Shown piece after piece: positions 1 to 6,999 of a stretch of DNA of 8,790 nucleotides. The notes under the pieces were generated by a model, which saw only the letters and a list, made by a program, of their open reading frames with translations, made no database searches and was not told the origin of the DNA. Both the position numbers and the translations under genes were made by a program. Source of the DNA: Clostridia bacterium (GTDB lineage Bacteria; Bacillota; Clostridia; TANB77; CAG-508); assembly GCA_900752095.1 (NCBI GenBank), contig CAADUD010000016.1, forward strand, positions 1-8,790, read 5' to 3'. The first letter of the stretch is position 1; each line of letters opens with the position of its first letter.

Positions 1-237
1 TTCTTTTAATCTTTCTTCCAGTTCATAGTTTTTATCAAAATGATTTTCCATCGCATGTTTATTACTGTTTGTAATAATCAGGATTTCTTCTATTCCACTG
101 TCTACTGCTTCTTGAATGATATATTGGATTGTTGGAATATCTACGATTGGCAACATTTCCTTTGCAATAGCTTTTGTTGCTGGAAGGAATCTTGTTCCTA
201 ATCCTGCTGCTGGTATAATTGCTTTTCTTACCTTCAT
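1..237 (-). CDS. galU: UTP-glucose-1-phosphate uridylyltransferase, N-terminal part (cut by window edge)
   Basis: Makes UDP-glucose from UTP and glucose-1-phosphate in the cytoplasm, a precursor for polysaccharides and often for UDP-galactose or UDP-glucuronate. Only the first 79 codons are in the window, against a usual length near 290; the frame is open to position 1. The protein starts MKVRKAIIPAAGLGTRFLP, the nucleotide-binding signature of this transferase family (G-x-G-T-R), followed by TKAIAKEMLPIVD at residues 20-32 and then IPTIQYIIQEA. GalU proteins more often have KAMPKEMLPIVDKP at this place, so the KAIAKE variant is a small local difference. The start is firm: AGGAGG lies five bases upstream. 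It follows the nitroreductase-like gene by 50 bases and is probably the last or near-last gene of the operon. Base composition is higher in GC (sampled lines 35-38%) than most of the cluster, as expected for a conserved housekeeping-type gene. A different sugar-phosphate nucleotidylyltransferase is possible but less likely. Confidence 0.93.
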   Translation of the reverse strand, partial: MKVRKAIIPAAGLGTRFLPATKAIAKEMLPIVDIPTIQYIIQEAVDSGIEEILIITNSNKHAMENHFDKNYELEERLKE

Positions 238-242
238 AACTT

Positions 243-248
243 CCTCCT
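243..248 (-). promoter_or_regulatory. Ribosome binding site of galU
   Basis: A full AGGAGG is read on the minus strand five bases before the galU ATG. It is the strongest Shine-Dalgarno match in the window and fixes the galU start. The whole 50-base spacer (238-287) shows no clear -35/-10 pair and no hairpin followed by a T run, so galU is probably transcribed with the genes before it. Confidence 0.85.
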
Positions 249-287
249 AAAAAATATTTGGTTTAATTTATCTAGGAACATAAATAT

Positions 288-1289
288 TTATTCTATTATT
301 TTAAATACATCCTTTTTATCTTTTCTAGGACTTTTTGGTGCTGATATATTTTCTTCATAATAACCTGCAGAAACTAATACTGCTATTCTTTCAGAAGAAC
401 TAATGCCACATATTTTTTTTATAATGTTTTCATCTTTTTTACTATTTCCAAATTGAACAAAACAACTACCTATCCCTTGAGAATGTAACGCATTTACAAA
501 ATTCATCGAAAATAGACCAGCATTAAAATAACCTTGATTTCTTTCACCAATAAAATGAAAAGCAGCAGTGTCATATGTAATTATAAATATATTAGCATTT
601 TCTAATTCAAAATTACCAAAACCTTGCCCATAATTAATGATTATATTTTTTTTATTCTCATCTTTTACATAGTATACTTTACACATTTGCCTATTACATG
701 CCGAAGGAGAATTTATAGCACATTCTATTGCATATTCTAGATCATCTTTACTTAATTTTCTTTTGCTATAACTTCTTACAGAGTGTCTATTTTTTACAAA
801 TTGTTTATAATTAAAGTCAGTAAATTTATTAATATCATTTTTATTTATATGAATAGTGTTTATATTTATATTTTCGACGTTTTGATATTTTAAAATAGTT
901 TGATTTGCTGTCGTGTACTCATTATAATTTTTATGATTCCATCCATTAGCTTTATATACATCAACATATGCTCTTAAAACATTAATACCAACTATAAATT
1001 CATAATCTGTTTCACTTCCACCACAATTTAAAAATTGATTTAATAAATAACTTAAATCAGATATTTTTCTCTTACCAAAAGGTCTCATTTTTTTACTCAT
1101 TAGCCCTTTTTCGATACTATGAACCTGTAATAATATATTATATCCAACACTACTTTTTGTATTTTTAGCATACATATAATTCTTTTTATAAAAGAAAAAA
1201 TCTTTTAAATAGTCAATAATGAAAAATTCTTTTCTTATAAAAAACACAATTTTTCTTAAAAATGTTACATTTTTTAACTTTTCTTTCAT
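288..1289 (-). CDS. Nitroreductase-family flavoprotein with long N-terminal region, in polysaccharide operon
   Basis: 333 residues in two parts. The C-terminal half (about 160-333) looks like an FMN-dependent nitroreductase domain: NRHSVRSYS at 167-175 matches the family's R-x-S-x-R-x-(F/Y) phosphate-binding start, SPSACNRQ at 194-201 is the next flavin-contact loop, GYFNAGLFSMNFVNALHSQG (253-272) followed by IGS is the helix and glycine turn of the fold, and the tail PRKDKKDV fits the usual C-terminus. These enzymes use NAD(P)H and FMN to reduce varied substrates. The first 160 residues are extra; classic nitroreductases are about 200 residues. They include a basic, aromatic-rich start and the motif HSIEKGL at 57-63, which I recall from nitroreductase-like proteins of polysaccharide loci but cannot assign a function. 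No signal peptide or clear membrane span is seen. GAGG lies nine bases before the ATG, and the gene follows wecB by 13 bases. Substrate unknown; a redox step on a sugar or sugar nucleotide is only a guess. Sampled composition (15-27% GC) is far below its two neighbours. Confidence 0.82.
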   Translation of the reverse strand: MKEKLKNVTFLRKIVFFIRKEFFIIDYLKDFFFYKKNYMYAKNTKSSVGYNILLQVHSIEKGLMSKKMRPFGKRKISDLSYLLNQFLNCGGSETDYEFIVGINVLRAYVDVYKANGWNHKNYNEYTTANQTILKYQNVENININTIHINKNDINKFTDFNYKQFVKNRHSVRSYSKRKLSKDDLEYAIECAINSPSACNRQMCKVYYVKDENKKNIIINYGQGFGNFELENANIFIITYDTAAFHFIGERNQGYFNAGLFSMNFVNALHSQGIGSCFVQFGNSKKDENIIKKICGISSSERIAVLVSAGYYEENISAPKSPRKDKKDVFKIIE

Positions 1290-1302
1290 TACCTACATCC
1301 TC

Positions 1303-2394
1303 TTACTTGATTAATATTTTTACAATTTTCTCACATGCTGTTCCATCTCCATATGGGTTAGATGCATGTGACATCTTTTTATATTCTTCTTCATTTTCTA
1401 ATAACAATTTAAAATTGTTATAGATTGTTTCTTCATTTGTTCCTACTAATTTTAATGTTCCTGCTTTGATTCCTTCTGGTCTTTCAGTTGTATCTCTCAT
1501 AACCAATACAGGTTTTCCAAGTGATGGAGCTTCTTCTTGAATTCCTCCACTATCTGTTAGAATCATATAACTTCTTGCTAAGAAGTTATGAAAATCTAAC
1601 ACTTCCAATGGTTCAATAATATGTACTCGTTTGCAATCCCCTAATTCTTGTTTTGCTGCTTCTCTTACAACTGGATTCATATGAATTGGATAGATTACTT
1701 TTACATCATCATGTTCATCAATGATTCTTCTGATTGCTCTAAACATATGATGCATAGGTTCTCCTAGATTTTCTCTTCTATGAGCTGTTAACATGATTAA
1801 TCTAGAATCACTTGCCCATTCCAATTCAGGATGACTGTAATCTTCTCTTACCGTTGTTTTTAAAGCATCGATTGCTGTATTCCCTGTAACAAAAATACTT
1901 TCTTCCTTTTTTCCTTCATTTAATAAGTTTTGTCTACTCATTTCTGTAGGTGCAAAATTATATTTTGCGACAATTCCCACAGCCTGTCTATTAAATTCCT
2001 CCGGATATGGAGAATAGATATCATAAGTTCTTAATCCTGCTTCTACATGTCCTACTGGAATTTGTAAATAAAAACAAGCCAATGCAGTAACAAAGGTTGT
2101 GGAAGTATCTCCATGAACCAATACTACATCTGGCTTGACTTCTTCAAGTACATCTTTAATTTTATTTAAGATGTTTGTTGTTACATCAAACAATGTTTGT
2201 TTATCTTTCATGATAGAAAGATCATAATCAGGTTTTACATTAAATGCCTGTAAAACCTGATCTAACATCTGTCTATGTTGTCCTGTAACACAAACAACTG
2301 TTTCTAATTCTTCGTGTTTTTTTAATTCATTTACTAATGGACACATCTTGATTGCTTCTGGACGTGTTCCAAATACTAACATTATTTTTTTCAT
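1303..2394 (-). CDS. wecB: UDP-N-acetylglucosamine 2-epimerase (non-hydrolysing)
   Basis: Interconverts UDP-GlcNAc and UDP-ManNAc in the cytoplasm, supplying ManNAc (or, with a dehydrogenase, ManNAcA) for surface polymers; also called mnaA in Gram-positives. 363 residues, close to the usual 360-380. All family signatures are present: FGTRPEAIK (8-16), TGQHRQM (37-43), HGDT (94-97), HVEAGLRT (116-123), PEEFNR (131-136), TAHRREN (203-209), DSGGIQEE (281-288), RDTTERPEG (300-308) and NPYGDGTA (346-353). The acidic residues in HGDT, HVEAG and PEE and the histidine of TAHRREN correspond to those implicated in catalysis in the E. coli and Bacillus enzymes. The ATG overlaps the stop of the flippase gene by four bases (ATGA), suggesting translational coupling; AGGAG lies about 12 bases upstream. 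Two sampled lines are 38-40% GC, well above the flippase and polymerase genes, so this looks like a conserved module beside a variable one. No UDP-ManNAc dehydrogenase gene is visible. Confidence 0.96.
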   Translation of the reverse strand: MKKIMLVFGTRPEAIKMCPLVNELKKHEELETVVCVTGQHRQMLDQVLQAFNVKPDYDLSIMKDKQTLFDVTTNILNKIKDVLEEVKPDVVLVHGDTSTTFVTALACFYLQIPVGHVEAGLRTYDIYSPYPEEFNRQAVGIVAKYNFAPTEMSRQNLLNEGKKEESIFVTGNTAIDALKTTVREDYSHPELEWASDSRLIMLTAHRRENLGEPMHHMFRAIRRIIDEHDDVKVIYPIHMNPVVREAAKQELGDCKRVHIIEPLEVLDFHNFLARSYMILTDSGGIQEEAPSLGKPVLVMRDTTERPEGIKAGTLKLVGTNEETIYNNFKLLLENEEEYKKMSHASNPYGDGTACEKIVKILIK

Positions 2395-3644
2395 AATTTT
2401 AAATCTCTCCTAATTTCATATACTAATGATAAAGTTAAAATAAATTCTCCTACAAAACTTGCAACTGAAACTCCATATATTCCAAAAAAAGAACATAAAA
2501 TCAAATTTGAAATAACTATACCTAGACATCCTACAAAAAAAGCTTTTGAATAAAGACTTTGTTGATTATTGGCAACTAAATATTGAACTCCTAAAAAATT
2601 ATTTATCATTGCAAATATAAATTGACAAATCATAGGAATTACAATTATTGAATACTCTAAATATTCTTCCCCAAAAAGAATAAAAATCAATATTTTTCTA
2701 AATAATATTATACAAATTGAAAAAAAAACGAATAAACAAAAAACAGGTACACATACCTGTTTAATTTTTTTTATTCCATTCGTATATGAATCACTAAATT
2801 CTTTGCTAATAAATGGAAAAAAAGATTGTGAAATTGGTGAAAAAAACATTGTTAAAATATATGGAATTTTATATATTGCAGAATATATTCCAACCATAGA
2901 TGATGTTGAAAAAATCCCCAATATCGTAACACCAAAACCACTAAATATTTTTGACATTGCTGAAGAAAAAAATAAATATTTACCTTCGTGTAATTCATTT
3001 TTTATATTTCCAATACTACTAAAATCAAACTTTAATCTATATTTTTTGTGAGCTATAAAAATACTTACTAAACTAGATAGTAATATTGTAAAAGAATAAA
3101 AAATACAATAAATGTATATATCGCTTGCTCTTTTTACAAATAAAAATGTAAAAATAACAGAAACAATTCTAGAAAAAGTATTAACAAAAGTAATAAATTT
3201 CATATCTTGTTTTCCTTGAAAGAGCCATGTTAATTGTATACTAGTTCCTATTATCATTAAAAATAACAAAAGCATACATATATATATTTTTAATGTGAAT
3301 TTAAAAATAATTTGAATCATATTCAAAATTATAAAAGTAAAAATAAGAAGTAAAATTCTTGACGAAATAATATTATTATATATTCTTTGTACTTGACTAT
3401 GATCATTTGCGACTGCAGTTTTTTTTGCACCAGTCAATCCAAATCCATACTCAACTATTACTTGAAAGTAAATAATCCAATTTAAAGCAGTAGAAAAATT
3501 TCCATACTCACTTGTTCCAAGTACTCTTGTTATATATGGAATTGTTAGCATTGGTACAATTGTATTTACACATTGTAATATAGTTAACCAAAAACTATTT
3601 TTTATTATTTTTGAATTAAGTATATGACTTAATCTATTTTGCAT
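2391..3644 (-). CDS. wzx: Wzx-type polysaccharide repeat-unit flippase
   Basis: Integral membrane protein of the polysaccharide transporter (MOP superfamily) type, expected to flip undecaprenyl-diphosphate-linked repeat units across the cytoplasmic membrane. 417 residues, slightly short against a usual 420-480, with roughly twelve hydrophobic spans through the whole length. The N-terminus carries the family hallmarks: NSFWLTILQ then NTIVPMLTIPYITRVLGTSEYG (to residue 48), then a conserved-looking EYGFGLTGAKKTA (65-77). There is no signal peptide beyond the first span. The ATG lies inside the end of the polymerase gene (16-base overlap); GGAG sits 12 bases upstream, a long spacing, but the next in-frame ATG is about 30 codons later and would remove the signature region. 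The stop overlaps the wecB start. Sampled composition is about 20% GC. Wzx sequences are poorly conserved, so the family call is strong but the transported glycan cannot be read from it. Confidence 0.9.
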   Translation of the reverse strand: MQNRLSHILNSKIIKNSFWLTILQCVNTIVPMLTIPYITRVLGTSEYGNFSTALNWIIYFQVIVEYGFGLTGAKKTAVANDHSQVQRIYNNIISSRILLLIFTFIILNMIQIIFKFTLKIYICMLLLFLMIIGTSIQLTWLFQGKQDMKFITFVNTFSRIVSVIFTFLFVKRASDIYIYCIFYSFTILLSSLVSIFIAHKKYRLKFDFSSIGNIKNELHEGKYLFFSSAMSKIFSGFGVTILGIFSTSSMVGIYSAIYKIPYILTMFFSPISQSFFPFISKEFSDSYTNGIKKIKQVCVPVFCLFVFFSICIILFRKILIFILFGEEYLEYSIIVIPMICQFIFAMINNFLGVQYLVANNQQSLYSKAFFVGCLGIVISNLILCSFFGIYGVSVASFVGEFILTLSLVYEIRRDLKL

Positions 3645-4861
3645 TTGATTTGTTTTCTCCTTTCTTTAAAACTACATGTATATCTTTCTAAATTTTTATA
3701 GTTATATATCATATAAACTAAAAAAATTATATAATTTATATCTCCTCCTTCTACTTGTGCCCTAGTCATCATAACAAATAGCATTAACGGTAAAATAAAC
3801 ATTAATTTTTTATGGTCTCTATTATCATATTTTTTTATTGTAATAATAAAAATAATAATAAGTACTGAAAATAGCACAAAACCACCAATAAACATAATCA
3901 TTAAATAAGTATTGTGTGCATTAACGCCAATAATATATGGCAACATTCTTTGAAAGTCTTTACCATAAACATATCCATTACCAAATAAAGGCTTTTGTAT
4001 AATTTTTTCAATAGTGATTTTCCAAATAACAGTCCTATCAGTCAAAGTTAAATCACGATTTAATACATTAATAATAAAATATGAAAAAATATCAATATTA
4101 CTTATTAAAACTAGGATAACAAACAAAACTATTTGTACTATTAAAATAATATATATTATATTTCGAGGTATTTTTGTCTTTTTTAACATTAGATAAATAA
4201 TTCCAAAAACAATTATTAACCAACATACTTTCCCTGTTCCTAAATCTCTTACTAAACAAAATAAAAGCATATTTGCTAAATTTGTAATTATTATTTTAAA
4301 ATTAGTTTGTAAAAAATTATAATTTAAAAAGTTAAATAATATACATAATATATAAATTCTTATTGAAGTATTATCTCCACCTATAAAAAATAATGGTGAT
4401 AATAAATCTGATTGATCATAAAAAAGTGCATTTGGATATACAAGTATTGAACTAATTGTATTTAAAAATGTAATAATCATTAAATAATTTGCAAACACTT
4501 TAACATATTGCTTTACATTATAGCTAATTCCAAATTTAGCTGTATAGAATAATGCTAATAATTTTATTGTACTTATCAATAATGAAATATTTATTTGATG
4601 ATTTATCGAAGAACTATAAAATTCAAAAAAAATAAAAATAAATACAAATATATCAAAATAATTAATCTTTTTTAATTTAAAATAAAAAAAACACATAATT
4701 GAAAATACTATACAAACTTGTAAAAAAATGTACATAAATTTGAATATTTTACTAAAATGATATAAATATTCTATTTCAAAGCATGAAAAACAAAAAATAA
4801 TATTTAAAATTGTTATTATAGTATTTGATTCTCTATCATTTATGCTAGTCAATATATTCAT
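3629..4861 (-). CDS. wzy: Wzy-type polysaccharide polymerase (O-antigen ligase/polymerase family)
   Basis: Very hydrophobic 410-residue protein with about ten or more membrane spans, expected to join flipped repeat units on the outer face of the membrane. The best evidence is the segment after mid-protein: LTLTDRTVIW (271-280), PLFGNGY (291-297) and NAHNTYL (314-320). This is the (T/S)-G/D-R-x-x-x-W ... PLFGxG ... HNxYL pattern of Wzy/WaaL-type proteins, in the large external loop carrying the functional arginine and histidine. Position between a glycosyltransferase and the Wzx gene supports it. The start is uncertain. The annotated ATG overlaps the preceding gene by 17 bases and has AAAAGGA directly against it with no spacer, whereas an in-frame TTG at codon 4 (4852-4850) has that same site nine bases upstream. 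Translation probably couples to the preceding gene either way. It is among the most AT-rich genes here (one sampled line 15% GC). The gene name is by class only, as Wzy proteins are locus-specific. Confidence 0.87.
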   Translation of the reverse strand: MNILTSINDRESNTIITILNIIFCFSCFEIEYLYHFSKIFKFMYIFLQVCIVFSIMCFFYFKLKKINYFDIFVFIFIFFEFYSSSINHQINISLLISTIKLLALFYTAKFGISYNVKQYVKVFANYLMIITFLNTISSILVYPNALFYDQSDLLSPLFFIGGDNTSIRIYILCILFNFLNYNFLQTNFKIIITNLANMLLFCLVRDLGTGKVCWLIIVFGIIYLMLKKTKIPRNIIYIILIVQIVLFVILVLISNIDIFSYFIINVLNRDLTLTDRTVIWKITIEKIIQKPLFGNGYVYGKDFQRMLPYIIGVNAHNTYLMIMFIGGFVLFSVLIIIFIITIKKYDNRDHKKLMFILPLMLFVMMTRAQVEGGDINYIIFLVYMIYNYKNLERYTCSFKERRKQIKCKID

Positions 4862-5951
4862 TCCTTTTCAATAATTTTTTCATTGTATTTAGGTTATTTG
4901 TTTTTGAAAAAAAATTATATGCATTTTTTGAATAATATTCGTACTTTTCATCAATTTCATTTATTGCTTTTATTATATTTTCTTCTGTTAAATCTATACA
5001 TTTTCCTGCATTATTTAAACCTATTGTATTTTTTAAACCTGGTATATCATTTCCAATTATTGGTATACCAAATCCGGAAAATTCATAAATTTTATTTGGT
5101 GCACAAAATGCTTTGTTTAAACAATTTGGTCTATAAAAATTAATTCCAATTCTTGCATAACTTGTTATTTCCAAATGAAAAGGTGATGGAATATAAGGAA
5201 TATAATATATATCATTATAGTATTCTTTTAATTTTTCTACACAATTATATTTATCAATTCCCATTAATACAAATTTGTACTTATTCTTTGTTTTATTAAG
5301 CGCTTTTGCAAATTCTATTAATTCTTCTGGAGTTTGTAACACGCCTTGTGATAATAAGATGTTACTGTTTTTTATATCATTAATAATTTTTTTCGTTTCA
5401 TCTATTGTTGGATTGCATCTTTTTTTTGTTAATTGATCAAATGGTTTATTAGGAAAAACAAAAGGTAATTCTTTTAACTCATACCAATACTTCATCAACC
5501 ATGCTCTTGTTTCTTCGCAACAACATACAACTTTTGCATTTTTAAGCATTTTTTTTAATAGTTTTCTTTTTAAATCATCATCATCTAACAACTCTAAAAT
5601 TGTTGCATTATAATTATATTTATGAAGCAATCCTTTCATAGGCATAAGCGATTCAGCTGTTCCAAACCAAAAAACAGTATTCTCTTTCTCATATTGCTTC
5701 ATTTTTTTTAATAATGAATTTCTATAATTTAACCAACTTAATCCTTTTTCAATAATTTTTGGATTCTCGTCTTTTAAATTTCCAACTTTGATACAGTTAA
5801 TATTTTCTTTTTCTAAAAGTTGTCGTGTTTTTTCATCACATGTTCCATAAATAACTTCAATATCTCCACCTAATTTCTTAATCATCCTAATTTGAGATAT
5901 ACATGGTGGATAATAATGTAATTTTGTTTTAACAATATATACAATTTTCAT
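4845..5951 (-). CDS. Glycosyltransferase, GT-B fold, GT4-like (divergent)
   Basis: 368 residues, usual for a retaining GT4-type glycosyltransferase that moves a sugar from a nucleotide donor to a lipid-linked acceptor at the cytoplasmic face of the membrane. The N-terminus MKIVYIVKTKLHYYP and IRMIKKLGGDIEVIYG fits a first Rossmann domain. The clearest signature is near the C-terminus: APNKIYEFSGFGIPIIGND (284-302) and IPGL, equivalent to the K-x-x-E-(Y/F)-x-x-x-G-x-P-(V/I) donor-binding segment of this superfamily, followed by NAGKCIDLTEENIIKAI. A KFVLMG strand (226-231) and ILLSQG (198-203) mark the second domain. It lacks the G-G-x-E and PSxxEG motifs of the two upstream transferases, so it is a different subfamily. 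Donor and acceptor cannot be inferred. AAGGAG lies about six bases before the ATG, and only two bases separate it from the preceding stop. An unusual CCC run at 143-145 and an acidic DDDD at 123-126 are notable but unexplained. Confidence 0.82.
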   Translation of the reverse strand: MKIVYIVKTKLHYYPPCISQIRMIKKLGGDIEVIYGTCDEKTRQLLEKENINCIKVGNLKDENPKIIEKGLSWLNYRNSLLKKMKQYEKENTVFWFGTAESLMPMKGLLHKYNYNATILELLDDDDLKRKLLKKMLKNAKVVCCCEETRAWLMKYWYELKELPFVFPNKPFDQLTKKRCNPTIDETKKIINDIKNSNILLSQGVLQTPEELIEFAKALNKTKNKYKFVLMGIDKYNCVEKLKEYYNDIYYIPYIPSPFHLEITSYARIGINFYRPNCLNKAFCAPNKIYEFSGFGIPIIGNDIPGLKNTIGLNNAGKCIDLTEENIIKAINEIDEKYEYYSKNAYNFFSKTNNLNTMKKLLKRNEYID

Positions 5952-5953
5952 AT

Positions 5954-6994
5954 TTACTCCTTATTCATCGCATTTTTTATATAAGTTACAGATTGCATCT
6001 TATTATCTTCTAATAGTTTATATACTTCCTCGTAATCAATGGTAGTCTGTAGTATTTCTTCTATACTATTGTTACTTTGAACAATTCTATTTTCTAAATG
6101 ATAGTCAGAAAGCAAATCTAAAATTTTATTACCATTATTCAAATACACAACAAAGTTTTTTTTCATCAATATTGAAAATACTGATCCATGGAAAGTTCCA
6201 GTTATTACATATTTTGCATTTTTTACATATCCTAAAAATTCTCCCGGGGATGCTACTATATTTTTATCACACCAAGAAAAATATTTTGTTACTGATACAG
6301 TTTTTAAACGATTTACTTTTGAAAAATTGACTATATTTCTAATTTGCTCATCAGTAAATTCATGTCCATACACAAGGATATAATTATTAAGATTATTATT
6401 TACAATTATTTCAGAAAAATCACAAACCAACATAGTTGGATCAACTACTTTAGTTATTTGCTCTTTTTTATATGCTTGTAATAAGTGCATAGTCTTTTTG
6501 TCTCTACATGAAAGCTTATAAAAATTATCAAAATTAATTGAACTATCATATTTTTTTAAATCATTCGCAGTAACATCATTTGCACTAGGTGCATATGCTA
6601 TTATCTTTTTATTTTTAAAATTATATCCAAAAAACTCTTTATAATGATGAAATGAATCATTTTTTATATTCCATAATTCATCACTACCTACAAATACATA
6701 TTTCATTGCATTGTCATTATTTAAATCATCCAAACTTATTAGTTTAAATTCACTTTTTAACTTTTTAAATTTAATTTGTAATTTTATTTTCCTTATTAAT
6801 TTTATAATAATTTCCTTAATAGTCACTTTTGATACTTTATTTTTTTTTGATATTGACGAATTATTATTCTTCAATTCAACAAAAAAAACATCACAATCCA
6901 TTCTCTCTAAATTTTTTTTTAATGACCATGCCTGTAAAAATGTTCCACAATTAATTGAATCATACAAAGTACATATAGCTACTTTTTCTTTCAT
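5954..6994 (-). CDS. Polysaccharide pyruvyl transferase family protein
   Basis: 346 residues matching the polysaccharide pyruvyl transferase family (Pfam PF04230; relatives include CsaB and WcaK). Members of known function transfer pyruvate from phosphoenolpyruvate to a sugar as a ketal; many homologues in capsule loci are uncharacterised. Visible signatures: MKEKVAICTLYDSINCGTFL at the N-terminus with NCGTFLQAWSL (15-25), the family's N-(Y/C)-G-x-x-L-Q loop; GSDELWN (103-109); AYAPSAN (133-139); DPTML (185-189); and the C-terminal SPGEFLGYVKNAKYVITGTF then HG (249-270), where the G-T-x-H-G/TFHGSVFSI block is the strongest hallmark. A lysine-rich stretch at 45-80 looks like a linker or surface helix. 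No signal peptide, so cytoplasmic. AAAGGAA lies eight bases before the ATG, within the end of the preceding gene. Two A9 tracts occur in the first 55 codons. Whether this copy really transfers pyruvate cannot be told from sequence alone. Confidence 0.88.
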   Translation of the reverse strand: MKEKVAICTLYDSINCGTFLQAWSLKKNLERMDCDVFFVELKNNNSSISKKNKVSKVTIKEIIIKLIRKIKLQIKFKKLKSEFKLISLDDLNNDNAMKYVFVGSDELWNIKNDSFHHYKEFFGYNFKNKKIIAYAPSANDVTANDLKKYDSSINFDNFYKLSCRDKKTMHLLQAYKKEQITKVVDPTMLVCDFSEIIVNNNLNNYILVYGHEFTDEQIRNIVNFSKVNRLKTVSVTKYFSWCDKNIVASPGEFLGYVKNAKYVITGTFHGSVFSILMKKNFVVYLNNGNKILDLLSDYHLENRIVQSNNSIEEILQTTIDYEEVYKLLEDNKMQSVTYIKNAMNKE

Positions 6995-6999
6995 ATATT

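Noticed and set aside
238..300. Repeated AAATATTT at 252-259 and 282-289, and the palindrome TAAATATTTA at 281-290, around the galU spacer, as a possible operator
   Set aside because: The motif is simple AT sequence, one copy overlaps the preceding stop codon, and no promoter is visible beside it; chance is likely at this composition.
2803..3051. Plus-strand open frame of 82 codons within the flippase gene
   Set aside because: It is antisense to a clear wzx gene, its composition is that of a shadow frame, and no known motif or good ribosome site supports it.
3838..3862. Short AATAAT-type simple repeat in the polymerase gene
   Set aside because: It encodes an isoleucine-rich membrane segment and is in frame, so it needs no separate explanation.
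4014..5143. Plus-strand frames at 4014-4196 and 4883-5143
   Set aside because: Both lie opposite the polymerase and third glycosyltransferase genes and are low-complexity shadows.
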